Assembly: GCF_002269255.1 (NCBI RefSeq)
Contig: NZ_CP022823.1
Coordinates: 5,332,001 to 5,396,000, forward strand
Source of the DNA: Klebsiella quasivariicola
GTDB lineage: Bacteria; Pseudomonadota; Gammaproteobacteria; Enterobacterales; Enterobacteriaceae
Direction: 5' to 3'
Length of the DNA stretch: 64,000 nucleotides
Part shown: positions 1-9,037 of the stretch, one piece after another
Position numbering within the stretch: position 1 is the first letter of the stretch
Layout: every line of letters starts with the position of its first letter
The notes under the pieces: model-generated
What the model saw: only the letters and a program-made list of their open reading frames with translations
What the model was told of the DNA's origin: nothing
The model's database searches: none
Translations under genes and position numbers: made by a program

Positions 1-891
1 GTTGAGAAGCTGATGGCGAAAAATGCCGATCACGCCGAACAACCGGTGGTGAACTATCTGCTGGCGGCGGAAGCGGCCCAGCAGCGCGGCGATGAAGCGC
101 GGGCCAACCAGCATCTGGAGCGCGCCACCGAGCTGGCGGGCGATGACCTGATCCCGGTGGAAATCACCCGCGTTCGCCTGCAGCTGGCACGTAATGAAAA
201 TCACGCCGCGCGTCATGGCATCGATAAGCTGCTGGAAATTACCCCGCGTCATCCGGAAGTGCTGCGCCTCGCCGAACAGGCATATACCCGCACCGGCGCC
301 TGGCAGTCGCTGCTGGACATCATTCCGTCGATGGCGAAAGCGAACGTCGGCGATGAAGAGCACCGCGCTGCGCTGGAACAGCTGGCGTGGGTTGGCCTGA
401 TGGATAAAGCGCTGGCCGACGGCGGCAGCGAGGGGCTGCGCGAATGGTGGCGCAACCAGAGCCGCAAAACGCGGGCGCTGGTGCCGCTGCAGGTGGCGAT
501 GGCCGAGCGCCTCATCGAGAGCGACGATCACGATACCGCGCAGCAAATTATCATTGATGGTCTGAAGAAACAGTATGATGACCGTCTGGTGATGCCGATC
601 CCGCGTCTGAAGACTAATAACCCGGAACAGCTGGAGAAAGTGCTGCGCCAGCAGATCAAAGCCGTTGGCGACCGCCCGCTGCTGTGGAGCACCCTGGGCC
701 AGTCGCTGATGCGACACGGCGAATGGCAGGAGGCCAGCATCGCTTTCCGCGCCGCGCTTAAGCAGCGTCCGGATGCCTTTGATTACGCCTGGTTAGCCGA
801 TGCCCTGGACCGCCTGCATCAGCCAGAGGAAGCCGCTACGATGCGCCGCGATGGCCTGCTGCTGACGCTGCAGAAGAACCCTCTGCAATAA
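1..891 (+). CDS. hemY: HemY, protoheme IX biogenesis protein (3' part; 5' end outside window)
   Basis: The reading frame is open from base 1, so the gene begins before the window. 296 residues are present and the E. coli protein has about 398, so roughly the first 100 (with the two N-terminal membrane segments) are missing. The visible part closely matches the cytoplasmic TPR-like region of E. coli HemY, with degenerate helical repeats such as the one around PLLWSTLGQSLMRHGEW near the C-terminus. HemY is an inner-membrane protein encoded at the end of the hemCDXY operon and is linked to late heme synthesis; its exact biochemical role is not settled. An ATG at 13 is internal, not the true start. 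Confidence 0.93.
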   Translation, partial: VEKLMAKNADHAEQPVVNYLLAAEAAQQRGDEARANQHLERATELAGDDLIPVEITRVRLQLARNENHAARHGIDKLLEITPRHPEVLRLAEQAYTRTGAWQSLLDIIPSMAKANVGDEEHRAALEQLAWVGLMDKALADGGSEGLREWWRNQSRKTRALVPLQVAMAERLIESDDHDTAQQIIIDGLKKQYDDRLVMPIPRLKTNNPEQLEKVLRQQIKAVGDRPLLWSTLGQSLMRHGEWQEASIAFRAALKQRPDAFDYAWLADALDRLHQPEEAATMRRDGLLLTLQKNPLQ

Positions 892-900
892 CCTGCCTTT

Positions 901-926
901 GCTATCGCCTCTTGGGGGGCGATAGC
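901..926 (+). terminator. Hairpin after hemY
   Basis: A 9-bp stem (GCTATCGCC at 901-909 with GGCGATAGC at 918-926) starts 9 bases after the hemY stop. It is followed by a pyrimidine-rich but not U-rich stretch, so it may be a weak terminator or a 3'-end stabilising hairpin. Confidence 0.45.
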
Positions 927-964
927 CCTTCTCCCCCGCCTTCGCTTTGACAGATCCCTGAAAG

Positions 965-1176
965 AAAAAAACGCCTGCGCTGAAATCAGGGCAGGCGTTA
1001 AAACAGGTCTGTTTGACAACAAATTGGGTGCTTCACTCAACGTAATGTCCATGGTGTTTGATGAGGCATAAATGCGACATCTGTCAGTGGACGATAAGCA
1101 CCGTAAGAACGGCTCTGCATCATTCCGGAGTTTATGAGGCACGAAGGCGAACATAAGAGATGGAATGAGCATCTAC
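965..1176 (-). ncRNA. glmZ: GlmZ small regulatory RNA
   Basis: On the minus strand the sequence starting at 1176 (GTAGATGCTCATTCCATC) and ending in a strong terminator closely matches E. coli GlmZ (about 207 nt; 212 nt here). The terminator stem is ACGCCTGC...GCAGGCGT with a U tract at 965-970. GlmZ activates translation of glmS (glucosamine-6-phosphate synthase) with Hfq and is cut by RNase E with RapZ. The segment around 1003-1022, which covers the known glmS-pairing and processing region, is well preserved. The position beside hemY is the same as in E. coli. Confidence 0.92.
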
Positions 1177-1182
1177 CCGATT

Positions 1183-1188
1183 ATTATC
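1183..1188 (-). promoter_or_regulatory. glmZ -10 element
   Basis: GATAAT on the minus strand lies 6 bases before the G that opens the conserved GlmZ sequence at 1176, as expected for a sigma-70 -10 box. No good -35 hexamer is visible 17 bases upstream. Confidence 0.5.
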
Positions 1189-1322
1189 GCACAGGATCCG
1201 GGGAAATTGCATCTACCACAGTGATGAATTGAGAGTTTTCCTGACCCGTATTCTTATGCGCGTCGAAAATTTTTTATTAGCAAGATCAGGGGAATAAATA
1301 ATGGCGTGCGGCGACAGAAAAC

Positions 1323-1350
1323 AAAAAACCCCGCCGAAGCGGGGTTCAAA
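1323..1350 (-). terminator. Terminator of the argX-hisR-leuT-proM tRNA operon
   Basis: The stem AACCCCGC / GCGGGGTT with a short GAAG-type loop, followed on the minus strand by a T run (plus-strand A run at 1323-1328), lies directly after the tRNA-Pro gene. Confidence 0.8.
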
Positions 1351-1352
1351 AT

Positions 1353-1429
1353 TGGTCGGCGAGAGAGGATTCGAACCTCCGACCCACTGGTCCCAAACCA
1401 GTTGCGCTACCAAGCTGCGCTACTCGCCG
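1353..1429 (-). tRNA. proM: tRNA-Pro (UGG)
   Basis: 77 nt on the minus strand, CGGCGAGTAG... to ...CGCCGACCA, with the CCA end encoded. The anticodon loop CTGGTTTGGGACCAG gives anticodon TGG. It is the last gene of a four-tRNA transcript, as in E. coli. Confidence 0.96.
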
Positions 1430-1471
1430 ATATACTGCTTTTTGAATTTTTAGTTCAATTCGTTAAAGTCG

Positions 1472-1558
1472 TGGTGCGAGGGGGGGGACTTGAACCCCCA
1501 CGTCCGTAAGAACACTAACACCTGAAGCTAGCGCGTCTACCAATTCCGCCACCTTCGC
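1472..1558 (-). tRNA. leuT: tRNA-Leu (CAG)
   Basis: 87 nt with a long class II variable arm, GCGAAGGTGG... to ...CTCGCACCA. The anticodon stem-loop around CTTCAGGTG gives CAG. CCA is encoded. It is the third gene of the tRNA operon. Confidence 0.96.
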
Positions 1559-1581
1559 AAATTCACAACTCTATCAAATAA

Positions 1582-1658
1582 TGGGGTGGCTAATGGGATT
1601 CGAACCCACGACAACTGGAATCACAATCCAGGGCTCTACCAACTGAGCTATAGCCACC
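1582..1658 (-). tRNA. hisR: tRNA-His (GUG)
   Basis: 77 nt including the extra 5' G characteristic of tRNA-His; anticodon GTG in GGATTGTGATTCC; CCA is encoded. It is the second gene of the tRNA operon. Confidence 0.96.
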
Positions 1659-1712
1659 ACTGCAAACCTTTTACGCGGTATTAAAACCACCGCAGCTCCA
1701 GCACCGGGTTAA

Positions 1713-1789
<77 letters not shown>

Positions 1790-1810
1790 TTAGCGCCGTT
1801 GCGGGGTCGG

Positions 1811-1839
1811 ATAATACGGACTTCCTACCCCGCTGTCTA
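1811..1839 (-). promoter_or_regulatory. Promoter of the argX-hisR-leuT-proM operon
   Basis: On the minus strand TAGACA (1834-1839) and TATTAT (1811-1816) are separated by 17 bp and followed by a GC-rich discriminator (CGACCCCGC), the usual pattern of stringently controlled stable-RNA promoters. Transcription would start near 1804, just before tRNA-Arg. Confidence 0.75.
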
Positions 1840-1891
1840 GTGCCTTTTTAAAGAAAATTATCGTTTGCTCATGCTTTGTTCGTTTTGACGC

Positions 1892-3277
1892 TTATTCAGC
1901 CGGATTATTAACTTGCCCCTGTCTACCAAGACCAAACACCTTATAAATCAGGGTCACGGCGGCCAGGAAAATAATGCCAACAAACAGCGACATCCGGGTT
2001 TCATCATTCAGCCCCATCCCCACCAGCACACAGATCAGGAAGGCCATGGTGAAATAGTTGGCCCACGGAAACAGCAGCGAACGGAACGGATGGCTGGCTA
2101 TCGCCGCCCGATGCACGCGGCGAAAACGCAGCTGGCTAATCAGGATCACAAACCATGGCACCATCCCCGGCAACACGCTGGCGCTGTAGACATAAACAAA
2201 CACCCGCTGCGGATTAGGAATGATGTAATTCAGGCAGGAGCCCACCAGCAGGATCAGAATCGACAGCGCCACGCCGACCGCCGGAACGCCGTTGCGCGAA
2301 ACCTTACCGATCGCCGCCGGCAGCTGGCGGTTCTTCGCCAGGGCGTACAGCATACGTCCACAGCTGTACATCCCACTGTTGCAGCCGGAAAGCGCCGCCG
2401 TCAGCACCACGAAGTTGATAATTCCCGCCGCCGCGGTAATCCCGATTTTGGCAAACGTCAGTACGAACGGGCTGCCGTTGGAGCCAATTTGATCCCACGG
2501 GAAGATAGTGACAATAACGAAAATCGCGCCGACGTAGAAAATCAGGATCCGCCACAGCACTTTGCCCACCGCGCTGCGCAGCGTCACCTGCGGATTTTTC
2601 GCTTCACCCGCGGTAATACCGATAAGCTCTACGCCCTGATAGGATGCGACCACGATACACAGCGCCGTCAGAAAGCCCTTCCAGCCGCCGGCAAAGAAAC
2701 CGCCATGTTCGGTCAGGTTGCCAAAACCGATGGAGTGGCCGCCGTTGCCAAAGCCGAAGAAAATAACGCCCAGGCCCACGACGATCATCACGATAATGGT
2801 GGTCACTTTAATCATGGCGAACCAGAACTCGATTTCACCGTACAGCCGGACCGCAGCCAGGTTAGCCAGCGCCACCAGCCCCACGGCAATCAACGCCGGG
2901 ATCCACTGCGCCATCTCCGGGAACCAGAACTGCACGTATACCCCGATGGCGGTGATCTCCGAGATGCCCACCGCCATCCACATAAACCAGTAGGACCAGG
3001 CCGTGAGATAGCCGAAGAACGGGCTCATGTAGCGATGTGCGTAAACGGCGAATGAGCCGGTTACCGGTTCGAGGAACAACATTTCGCCCATCGAGCGCAT
3101 AATGAAAAAGACGAACAGGCCAGCGATAATGTACGCCAGCAGCACGGAAGGTCCAGCCCACTTCAGCGTACTGGCCGCCCCCATAAACAACCCCACGCCA
3201 ATCGTCCCACCAAGGGCGATCAGTTCAATATGCCGGGCCTCCAGTCCACGCTGGAGCTCCGCTTTTTTCTCAGTCAT
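1892..3277 (-). CDS. yifK: YifK/ThrP amino acid permease (threonine/serine type, APC superfamily)
   Basis: 461 residues, full length and very similar to E. coli YifK (also named ThrP), an inner-membrane proton-coupled neutral amino acid transporter of the AAT family. The N-terminal GLEARHIELIALGGTIGVGL motif marks the first membrane segment of the family, and about 12 hydrophobic helices follow. It lies at the distal end of the ECA block, 205 bp after wecG, and probably has its own promoter. The start ATG at 3277 is preceded by AGGATAT. The mRNA just upstream carries a candidate GcvB pairing site (see 3284-3294). Confidence 0.93.
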   Translation of the reverse strand: MTEKKAELQRGLEARHIELIALGGTIGVGLFMGAASTLKWAGPSVLLAYIIAGLFVFFIMRSMGEMLFLEPVTGSFAVYAHRYMSPFFGYLTAWSYWFMWMAVGISEITAIGVYVQFWFPEMAQWIPALIAVGLVALANLAAVRLYGEIEFWFAMIKVTTIIVMIVVGLGVIFFGFGNGGHSIGFGNLTEHGGFFAGGWKGFLTALCIVVASYQGVELIGITAGEAKNPQVTLRSAVGKVLWRILIFYVGAIFVIVTIFPWDQIGSNGSPFVLTFAKIGITAAAGIINFVVLTAALSGCNSGMYSCGRMLYALAKNRQLPAAIGKVSRNGVPAVGVALSILILLVGSCLNYIIPNPQRVFVYVYSASVLPGMVPWFVILISQLRFRRVHRAAIASHPFRSLLFPWANYFTMAFLICVLVGMGLNDETRMSLFVGIIFLAAVTLIYKVFGLGRQGQVNNPAE

Positions 3278-3283
3278 ATATCC

Positions 3284-3294
3284 TCTTGTGTTTG
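3284..3294 (-). promoter_or_regulatory. Candidate GcvB sRNA target site upstream of yifK
   Basis: CAAACACAAGA on the minus strand overlaps the yifK ribosome-binding region. It fits the CA-rich element recognised by the GU-rich R1 region of GcvB, and yifK is a known GcvB target in enteric bacteria. Pairing here is inferred from the motif only. Confidence 0.4.
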
Positions 3295-3482
3295 CCGTAT
3301 TCCGGGTACTCCCGGTTATTGTTATTAACTGAACTCATAGCCTTGCCGACGCGCAGGTCTCCCCCGCGCGTATAAAGCCTGCGAATGGTTAATTAATTTT
3401 GCGGAAATGGCAAATAAAGTATCAGGCGAGTGAAGAGATTACACAGAATATGTATGCAAACTCGCCTGGTTGCAGTGGAATA

Positions 3483-4223
3483 TCAGAGCTTGCCGGAATA
3501 ATGCCAACGTAAATAGCGCAGCAGACGGAACTGTCTTTTGATGCGGCTCGGCTGCAGGAGCAGGCGATAGAACCACTCCAGCCCCAGGTTCTGCCAGAAT
3601 TTTGGCGCCCGGTGTACGTGGCCGGTAAAGACGTCATAAGTGCCGCCGACGCCCATATACAGCGCGTGCGGGTACAGGCGTCGGCAGTCGCGCATGAAGA
3701 TCTCCTGGCGCGGCGACCCCATCGCGACGGTGACGATTTTCGCCCCGCTGTCGCGAATGCGTTCGAACAATGCCTCGCGCTGCTCAGGCGTGAAATAACC
3801 GTCCTGACTGCCGACGATATTCACCTGCCAGCGCTGTCGCAGTCTGGATTCTGTCTGCGCCAGGACCTCCGGTTTACCACCGACTAAAAACACCGGTGTC
3901 CCTTCAGCGCCGGCGCGCTGCATGAGCGCTTCCCAAAGATCGGCCCCGGCGACGCGGGAGACCTGCGCCTGCGGGTATTTTTTGCGCAGCGAACGCACCA
4001 CGCTGATGCCATCGGCATATTTAAACTCTGCCGCCTCAATCAGCGCCCGCACCTCCGGGTTATCCTCTATGGCCAGCATTTTCTCGGCATTAATCGCCAC
4101 CAGCGTTCCCTCCCGGAGAGCGCCGTCGGCATACAAATAATCCAGAGCGTGCTGCATATCGCGCCAGCCTATGAGCTGCAGCCCTCTTAACAGGTACAAC
4201 GGCGCGGAAATGGTCCCAGTCAT
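3483..4223 (-). CDS. wecG: WecG, UDP-ManNAcA transferase (ECA lipid II synthesis)
   Basis: 246 residues, the same length as E. coli WecG (RffM), of glycosyltransferase family 26. It transfers N-acetylmannosaminuronic acid from UDP-ManNAcA to lipid I on the cytoplasmic face of the inner membrane. Family motifs visible include LVAINAEKM, KYADGISVV and VAMGSPRQE, with a basic C-terminus (PSRIKRQFRLLRYLRW) that probably contacts the membrane. The ATG at 4223 is chosen over the one at 4229 because AAGGA sits 5 bases before it and the length then equals the E. coli protein. It is the last gene of the ECA operon. Confidence 0.95.
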   Translation of the reverse strand: MTGTISAPLYLLRGLQLIGWRDMQHALDYLYADGALREGTLVAINAEKMLAIEDNPEVRALIEAAEFKYADGISVVRSLRKKYPQAQVSRVAGADLWEALMQRAGAEGTPVFLVGGKPEVLAQTESRLRQRWQVNIVGSQDGYFTPEQREALFERIRDSGAKIVTVAMGSPRQEIFMRDCRRLYPHALYMGVGGTYDVFTGHVHRAPKFWQNLGLEWFYRLLLQPSRIKRQFRLLRYLRWHYSGKL

Positions 4224-4234
4224 GTCCATCCTTC

Positions 4235-5581
4235 TCAGACTTGCGGTTGCGAAAGCGGTTTCACCCGCTTATGAATCAGTCCCACGCTATCCAGGAACCA
4301 GTACAGCAGTTTCGCCGCCAGCAAGCAGATACCAAAGATCACGAGGAAAAACACCACGCGTGAGCCGAACGAATCCAGCCCCTCGCGCGCCAGCACTATC
4401 ATGTTGAAGATAGCGCCGAAACAGAAACTGTGCAGGATAGCCGCTTTATAGCGATTGCTCTCCCGATTGCCCAGCTCATACAGCCAGTCGAACCATTTAA
4501 TAATCAACCCTACCGCCACAGCGCCCAGCGGCACAAACCAGACGCCGCCCATCACCACCAGCGAGCCAATCAGCGTCGGCGAAATCGCCAGCCCCGAATG
4601 GTTGTTTAACACTTCCCAGGTGAAGTAGTTGGCGGTATTGAGCACCATTGTCGGGCGACCGTGCCACATCCAGCTGGGGATAAAGACGTAGAAGTCGCGG
4701 ATCATCGGCGCCAGCCCCTGGAAATCGATCTTGTCGTAGTTCTGCAGCAGCAGCGCCAGGTTTTCCCACGGCGAGAAGGTATCACGCGTGAGATACAGGA
4801 AGGTATAAAACGCTTCGTCACCGCTGACGTTCATTCCGTAGCGCTTCAGCGCCAGCCAGAACATGCCGACGATGCCCAGCACGCCCGCTGCCGCCAGCAT
4901 CCACAGGCTGATCCAGCCGCGAATAATACCGATAAACAGGAAGATGGCGAAGGCGATGATAATGTTGGCCCGGGTCCCGCCGACGATGGCGTAGGTCAGC
5001 AGGCCAAAGGCCACGGTGCTGACGAGGAAGAAGATCCACGCCTTATAATCCTGGCGCAGAAAATAGACCACCAGCATCGCCGGAATAAAGAAGTAGAAGA
5101 AGCGCTTCAACGCCACGCCGGAGACTTCGGCAGAGAAGATCTGGCTGTAGGAGTTGAGCTTAAACAGCAAGAAACCGTTGTGGGCGAAGAAGATGCCGAC
5201 GCATAGCAGCGCCAGCCCCATCAAAATGCCCCACGCCAGATGGGTTTCCACCCGGTTCATGGTAAACAGCGGCCGACGCGCAACCTCGTGCGAGGCCGGG
5301 CGCAGCCGCGTTTTATAGGTCACGTAGTAGATCGCGTAGAAGCACACCGCGATCAGCAGCGTCTGCAGCAAAATCTCCGGCGGCGCCACGCTGACGTCAA
5401 ACCGGAACACCAGAATACTGGTCAGCGGGAAGCCGAAGAAAAAGGTCAGCAGAAACAGCAACGAGAAAAAGACGTTGAAGTTAAAGCGTACCCGACGGAA
5501 CTCAAACCAGGTGGCGGTGGCGATAAACAGCGTCGACAGCAGCCAGACCACCAGCAGCCCGCTAAATTGCATTAACGTCAT
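4235..5581 (-). CDS. wzyE: WzyE, ECA polysaccharide polymerase
   Basis: 448 residues (E. coli about 450), very hydrophobic with roughly 11 membrane segments, strongly matching E. coli WzyE. It polymerises the ECA trisaccharide units at the periplasmic face of the inner membrane, with WzxE and WzzE. The first residues MTLMQFSGLLVVWLL form the first membrane helix. Its start overlaps the wecF stop by 4 bp, a sign of translational coupling. Confidence 0.95.
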   Translation of the reverse strand: MTLMQFSGLLVVWLLSTLFIATATWFEFRRVRFNFNVFFSLLFLLTFFFGFPLTSILVFRFDVSVAPPEILLQTLLIAVCFYAIYYVTYKTRLRPASHEVARRPLFTMNRVETHLAWGILMGLALLCVGIFFAHNGFLLFKLNSYSQIFSAEVSGVALKRFFYFFIPAMLVVYFLRQDYKAWIFFLVSTVAFGLLTYAIVGGTRANIIIAFAIFLFIGIIRGWISLWMLAAAGVLGIVGMFWLALKRYGMNVSGDEAFYTFLYLTRDTFSPWENLALLLQNYDKIDFQGLAPMIRDFYVFIPSWMWHGRPTMVLNTANYFTWEVLNNHSGLAISPTLIGSLVVMGGVWFVPLGAVAVGLIIKWFDWLYELGNRESNRYKAAILHSFCFGAIFNMIVLAREGLDSFGSRVVFFLVIFGICLLAAKLLYWFLDSVGLIHKRVKPLSQPQV

Positions 5582-6654
5582 GCCTGCCCCTCCGCCGCTA
5601 ACCGTAGCGCCCGCTGCCAGCCTGCCAGATAGTTCGGCCGGAAGAAGGCGATAGCAGATTTATCCACGTTCGCCAGCTGGCGCTGCGCTTCGCGCACCAC
5701 GCTGACGTCCAGCGCATCGCTGGTGAACAGCACTGGCACATGCTGCTCGGTCATATCCTGCCAGAACGGGTTTTCCCGGTTGAGCACGCAGGGAATGCCC
5801 GCCTGAATCAGCAGGCACAGCGTGCCGATCCCCTGCTGGCGGGCAAACAGGAAATAGCCTAGATCGCAGTGGCGCAGCAGCGCCAGATAATCATTAAACT
5901 CAAGCTTCTCACTGAGGATCTGCAGATGCTCATCGCTAAACAGCGCCGCGCCCGCCTCACGAACCTCGTTGATATAGGCGTCGTTGTTAGCCGGATAGCC
6001 CATCGGTACGATGACGTTTACCGTATCGCCAAACTGCTGATGGATCGCCTTCAGCGCGGCAATATGCTCATTGCTGCGATCCCCGGAGTTGCCAACCAGA
6101 ATGGTCAGGGTATCGCCGCGCGGCGCGTTATCGGCCAGAGTATTCAGCGCCGGATCCATACGGGTCGGGAAGTAAAGCAGCTCGCCTGGTACACGCGGAT
6201 GGCGGTTAGCGAACCAGCTGAGATCGCCGCGGGTGGCGAAAACGCGCCCTACCCGCCCTTGCGCCATGCGGCGCAGCGGATAGAACAGGCGAAACTTCAG
6301 GCTGGTGGCGTTTTCGTACAGATCCGCCCCCCAGATATGCCAGTTAAACTGCGACGGGCGGATGCCGCCGCTCAACAACGCCAGCCACAGACCGGTATTA
6401 AACTGGCCGTGGAAGAAAAAACGCTGCTGGCGGTTGGCTTTGGCTTTTGCAATCACCGCCTGCGCCAGCGATTTCTTCCCCGGATAGCAGGTGATGTCCA
6501 GCGCCGGATACCCATCACGCACGCTGGCCTCATCGCCGACGATCAGAAATTTCCGCGCCTGCGGGTCGACGGCCAGCTCGTCGTTAAAAAACCGCAGTAC
6601 GGTCTGGTTGTGGTGCGGGATATCCGATCCCAGTACATGTATCAGTGCTGTCAT
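5578..6654 (-). CDS. wecF: WecF, Fuc4NAc transferase (ECA lipid III synthesis)
   Basis: 358 residues, matching E. coli WecF (RffT), glycosyltransferase family 56. It adds 4-acetamido-4,6-dideoxy-D-galactose from dTDP-Fuc4NAc to lipid II to complete the trisaccharide lipid III. The N-terminus MTALIHVLGSDIPHHN is typical of the family, and the protein has no strong membrane segment, in line with a peripheral enzyme. The start overlaps the wzxE stop by 4 bp and the stop overlaps wzyE by 4 bp. Confidence 0.95.
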   Translation of the reverse strand: MTALIHVLGSDIPHHNQTVLRFFNDELAVDPQARKFLIVGDEASVRDGYPALDITCYPGKKSLAQAVIAKAKANRQQRFFFHGQFNTGLWLALLSGGIRPSQFNWHIWGADLYENATSLKFRLFYPLRRMAQGRVGRVFATRGDLSWFANRHPRVPGELLYFPTRMDPALNTLADNAPRGDTLTILVGNSGDRSNEHIAALKAIHQQFGDTVNVIVPMGYPANNDAYINEVREAGAALFSDEHLQILSEKLEFNDYLALLRHCDLGYFLFARQQGIGTLCLLIQAGIPCVLNRENPFWQDMTEQHVPVLFTSDALDVSVVREAQRQLANVDKSAIAFFRPNYLAGWQRALRLAAEGQA

Positions 6655-7901
6655 GCCCGTTTACGCCAGAGTAAAAACACGCCACTACAGAGGGCGAAAT
6701 AAACAATATACGTGGCCATATACGCCTGCGCCGCGCCAATTGCGCCATGCGCCGGAATAAGCCAGTGTGAAAATACGGTCAGCAGCGTGAACTGGCTGAT
6801 TTCCGTCAGAATATAAAAACGCAGCGACGCTTTGGCGATCACCAGATAGCCGTAGACGTAGGCGCCCACTTTTAAGACGTCGCCCACCAGCTGCCAGGCG
6901 AACAGGTCACGCATCGCGGTAAAGCGATCGGAAAACAGCAGCCAGATGGCAAAATCGCGCAGCAGCCAGACCGTCAGGCTCGCTGCCGCCACCGCGGGCA
7001 GAACGAATTTCAGCGATTTGACAATCTCGCGGGTGATATCCGTTTTGGCGCTCAGCCGCGACAGCGTCGGCAGCAGATAAACGCTAAACGAGGCGGTAAT
7101 AAACTGCAGGTAGGCATCGGAAATGCTGCTCACTCCCTGCCAGATGCCGACCGCCTCCCAGCCGTAATGCGCCGCCAGCAGATTACGCATCATCACATAG
7201 GCCACCGGCAGGGTCACTGAGGTGATCAGCGCCATCAGGGTAAATTTCGATAGCTGTCCCGCCAGACCGTTATCCCAGCGCGGGCGCAGGGCGCTCAGCG
7301 GGATATTCCCCCGCCGCCAGAGCATGATGCCCGCCGGGACCACCACCAGCGCCGGCACTAACGCCAGCCCCAGCAGCGCCCCCTGGTAACCACCGAAGTA
7401 GTAACAGGCATAGTAAGCCGCCACGCCAATCAGGCTCCCGGCAATCAGCGAGAAGGCGTTACCCGCCGCATCGCGAAAGCCTTTCATCAGCGCCAGCAGG
7501 AAGTTCGCCCAGGCGATCCCCATCTGCACCAGCGCCACCAGCCGTACCAGATTTTGATAGTGCGTATGGCCGAACAGCCCCTGGCTTATCGGTGCCGCCG
7601 CCAGTAAAAACACCAGCGCCAGCAGCGTGGAAAAGCCAAGCACCATCGCCGACGACGTGCCCACCACCTGCTTCAGGCGCGGAGTATCGTCGTGATACTG
7701 GGCCACCAGCTTCGTGACGCCGTTAAATATCCCGGCCCCGGCCAGCACGCCGAGCACGGTGACCAGTTGCCGGAAGTTACCGGCCTGGCCCACGCCCGCC
7801 GGCCCAAACGAGACGGCCAGCAGCTTGACGACCAGCAGCCCAGCGCCGATTTTGACCAGCGTCGATGCCGCCGTCCACAATGAGGCTTTTGCTAACGACA
7901 T
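6651..7901 (-). CDS. wzxE: WzxE, lipid III flippase
   Basis: 416 residues, matching E. coli WzxE, a polysaccharide-type flippase of the MOP superfamily with about 12 membrane helices. It moves undecaprenyl-linked ECA trisaccharide across the inner membrane. The N-terminal SLAKASLWTAASTLVKIGAG motif is characteristic. The gene begins 1 base after the wecE stop and overlaps wecF by 4 bp, so it is part of the same tightly packed transcript. Confidence 0.95.
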   Translation of the reverse strand: MSLAKASLWTAASTLVKIGAGLLVVKLLAVSFGPAGVGQAGNFRQLVTVLGVLAGAGIFNGVTKLVAQYHDDTPRLKQVVGTSSAMVLGFSTLLALVFLLAAAPISQGLFGHTHYQNLVRLVALVQMGIAWANFLLALMKGFRDAAGNAFSLIAGSLIGVAAYYACYYFGGYQGALLGLALVPALVVVPAGIMLWRRGNIPLSALRPRWDNGLAGQLSKFTLMALITSVTLPVAYVMMRNLLAAHYGWEAVGIWQGVSSISDAYLQFITASFSVYLLPTLSRLSAKTDITREIVKSLKFVLPAVAAASLTVWLLRDFAIWLLFSDRFTAMRDLFAWQLVGDVLKVGAYVYGYLVIAKASLRFYILTEISQFTLLTVFSHWLIPAHGAIGAAQAYMATYIVYFALCSGVFLLWRKRA

Positions 7902-7902
7902 A

Positions 7903-9033
7903 TCAGGAGAAATAGCTCAGCAGCGAGTTAATCACCGTCCGCTGGTTCACCACAGACAGATTGTAAAACAGCGGCAGGCGCACCAGGCGCTCGCTTTCCT
8001 GGGTGGTGTAGCAGTTTTCACCGTGGAACTCACCGAAGTGCTCGCCTGCCGGGCAGCTGTGCAACGGAATGTAATGGAATACCGCGAGGATCTCCGCCTC
8101 TTTCAGCCAGGCGATCAGTTTGCTGCGATCCTCGATATCGCGCAGCTTAATGTAGAACATGTGCGCGTTTTGCCCGCAGTCGGCCGGAACCGTCGGCAGT
8201 TCGATACGCCCCGCGCGCGCCAGCGGCAGCAGCGCATCATAGTAGTTCTGCCACAGCGCCAGGCGCTGTTGGTTGATGCGCTCCGCTGCTTCCAGCTGCG
8301 CCCACAGATAGGCAGCCTGCAGGTCAGACATCAGATAGCTGGAGCCAATATCCCGCCAGGTATATTTATCCACCAGGCCGCGAAAGAACTGACTGCGGTT
8401 GGTGCCTTTTTCGCGAATGATCTCCGCGCGCTCCACCAGCGTGCGATCGTTGATCAGCGTCGCCCCACCCTCACCGCCGGCAGTGTAGTTTTTGGTTTCA
8501 TGGAAGCTAAAGCAGCCGATATGGCCGATGGTGCCCAGCGCGCGTCCCTTGTAGGTAGACATTACCCCCTGCGCGGCATCTTCCACCACGAACAGGTTGT
8601 ATTTGGCGGCGATGGTCATGATGGTGTCCATCTCGCAGGCTACGCCAGCATAGTGCACCGGGACAATCGCCCGGGTTTTATCGGTGATGGCGGCTTCGAT
8701 GAGCGTTTCATCGATATTCATCGTATCGCGGCGGATATCGACGAAGACGATTTTCGCCCCGCGCAATACAAAGGCATTGGCAGTGGAGACAAAGGTATAG
8801 CTGGGCATAATCACTTCGTCGCCCGGCTGGATATCCAGCAGCAGCGCCGCCATCTCCAGCGAAGCCGTGCAGGACGGGGTCAGCAGGGCTTTTGCCGTGC
8901 CAAATCGCTGCTCCATCCACTGCTGGCAGCGGCGCGTAAAGCCGCCGTCGCCGCACAGCTTGCCGGTGTTCATCGCAGACTGCATGTAATCAAGCTCGGT
9001 TCCAACCACCGGCGGCGCGTTAAATGGGATCAT
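7903..9033 (-). CDS. wecE: WecE, dTDP-4-dehydro-6-deoxy-D-glucose 4-transaminase
   Basis: 376 residues from the ATG at 9033 (MIPFNAPPVVG), matching E. coli WecE (RffA) in length; upstream in-frame codons are not expected to be used. It is a PLP-dependent sugar aminotransferase of the DegT/DnrJ/EryC1 family that makes dTDP-4-amino-4,6-dideoxy-D-galactose with glutamate as donor. The PLP lysine is K181 in SFHETKNYTAGGEGG. It acts between RffG and WecD in dTDP-Fuc4NAc synthesis; the neighbouring wecD stop is 4 bases upstream. Confidence 0.96.
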   Translation of the reverse strand: MIPFNAPPVVGTELDYMQSAMNTGKLCGDGGFTRRCQQWMEQRFGTAKALLTPSCTASLEMAALLLDIQPGDEVIMPSYTFVSTANAFVLRGAKIVFVDIRRDTMNIDETLIEAAITDKTRAIVPVHYAGVACEMDTIMTIAAKYNLFVVEDAAQGVMSTYKGRALGTIGHIGCFSFHETKNYTAGGEGGATLINDRTLVERAEIIREKGTNRSQFFRGLVDKYTWRDIGSSYLMSDLQAAYLWAQLEAAERINQQRLALWQNYYDALLPLARAGRIELPTVPADCGQNAHMFYIKLRDIEDRSKLIAWLKEAEILAVFHYIPLHSCPAGEHFGEFHGENCYTTQESERLVRLPLFYNLSVVNQRTVINSLLSYFS

Positions 9034-9037
9034 GGGG

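Noticed and set aside
1306..1509. 67-residue plus-strand ORF across the tRNA-Pro and tRNA-Leu genes
   Set aside because: It is read antisense through tRNA genes; such ORFs are a common annotation artefact.
1913..3055. 380-residue plus-strand ORF opposite yifK
   Set aside because: Its composition is rich in His, Gln, Arg and Asp with no family resemblance, as expected for the antisense of a membrane transporter gene.
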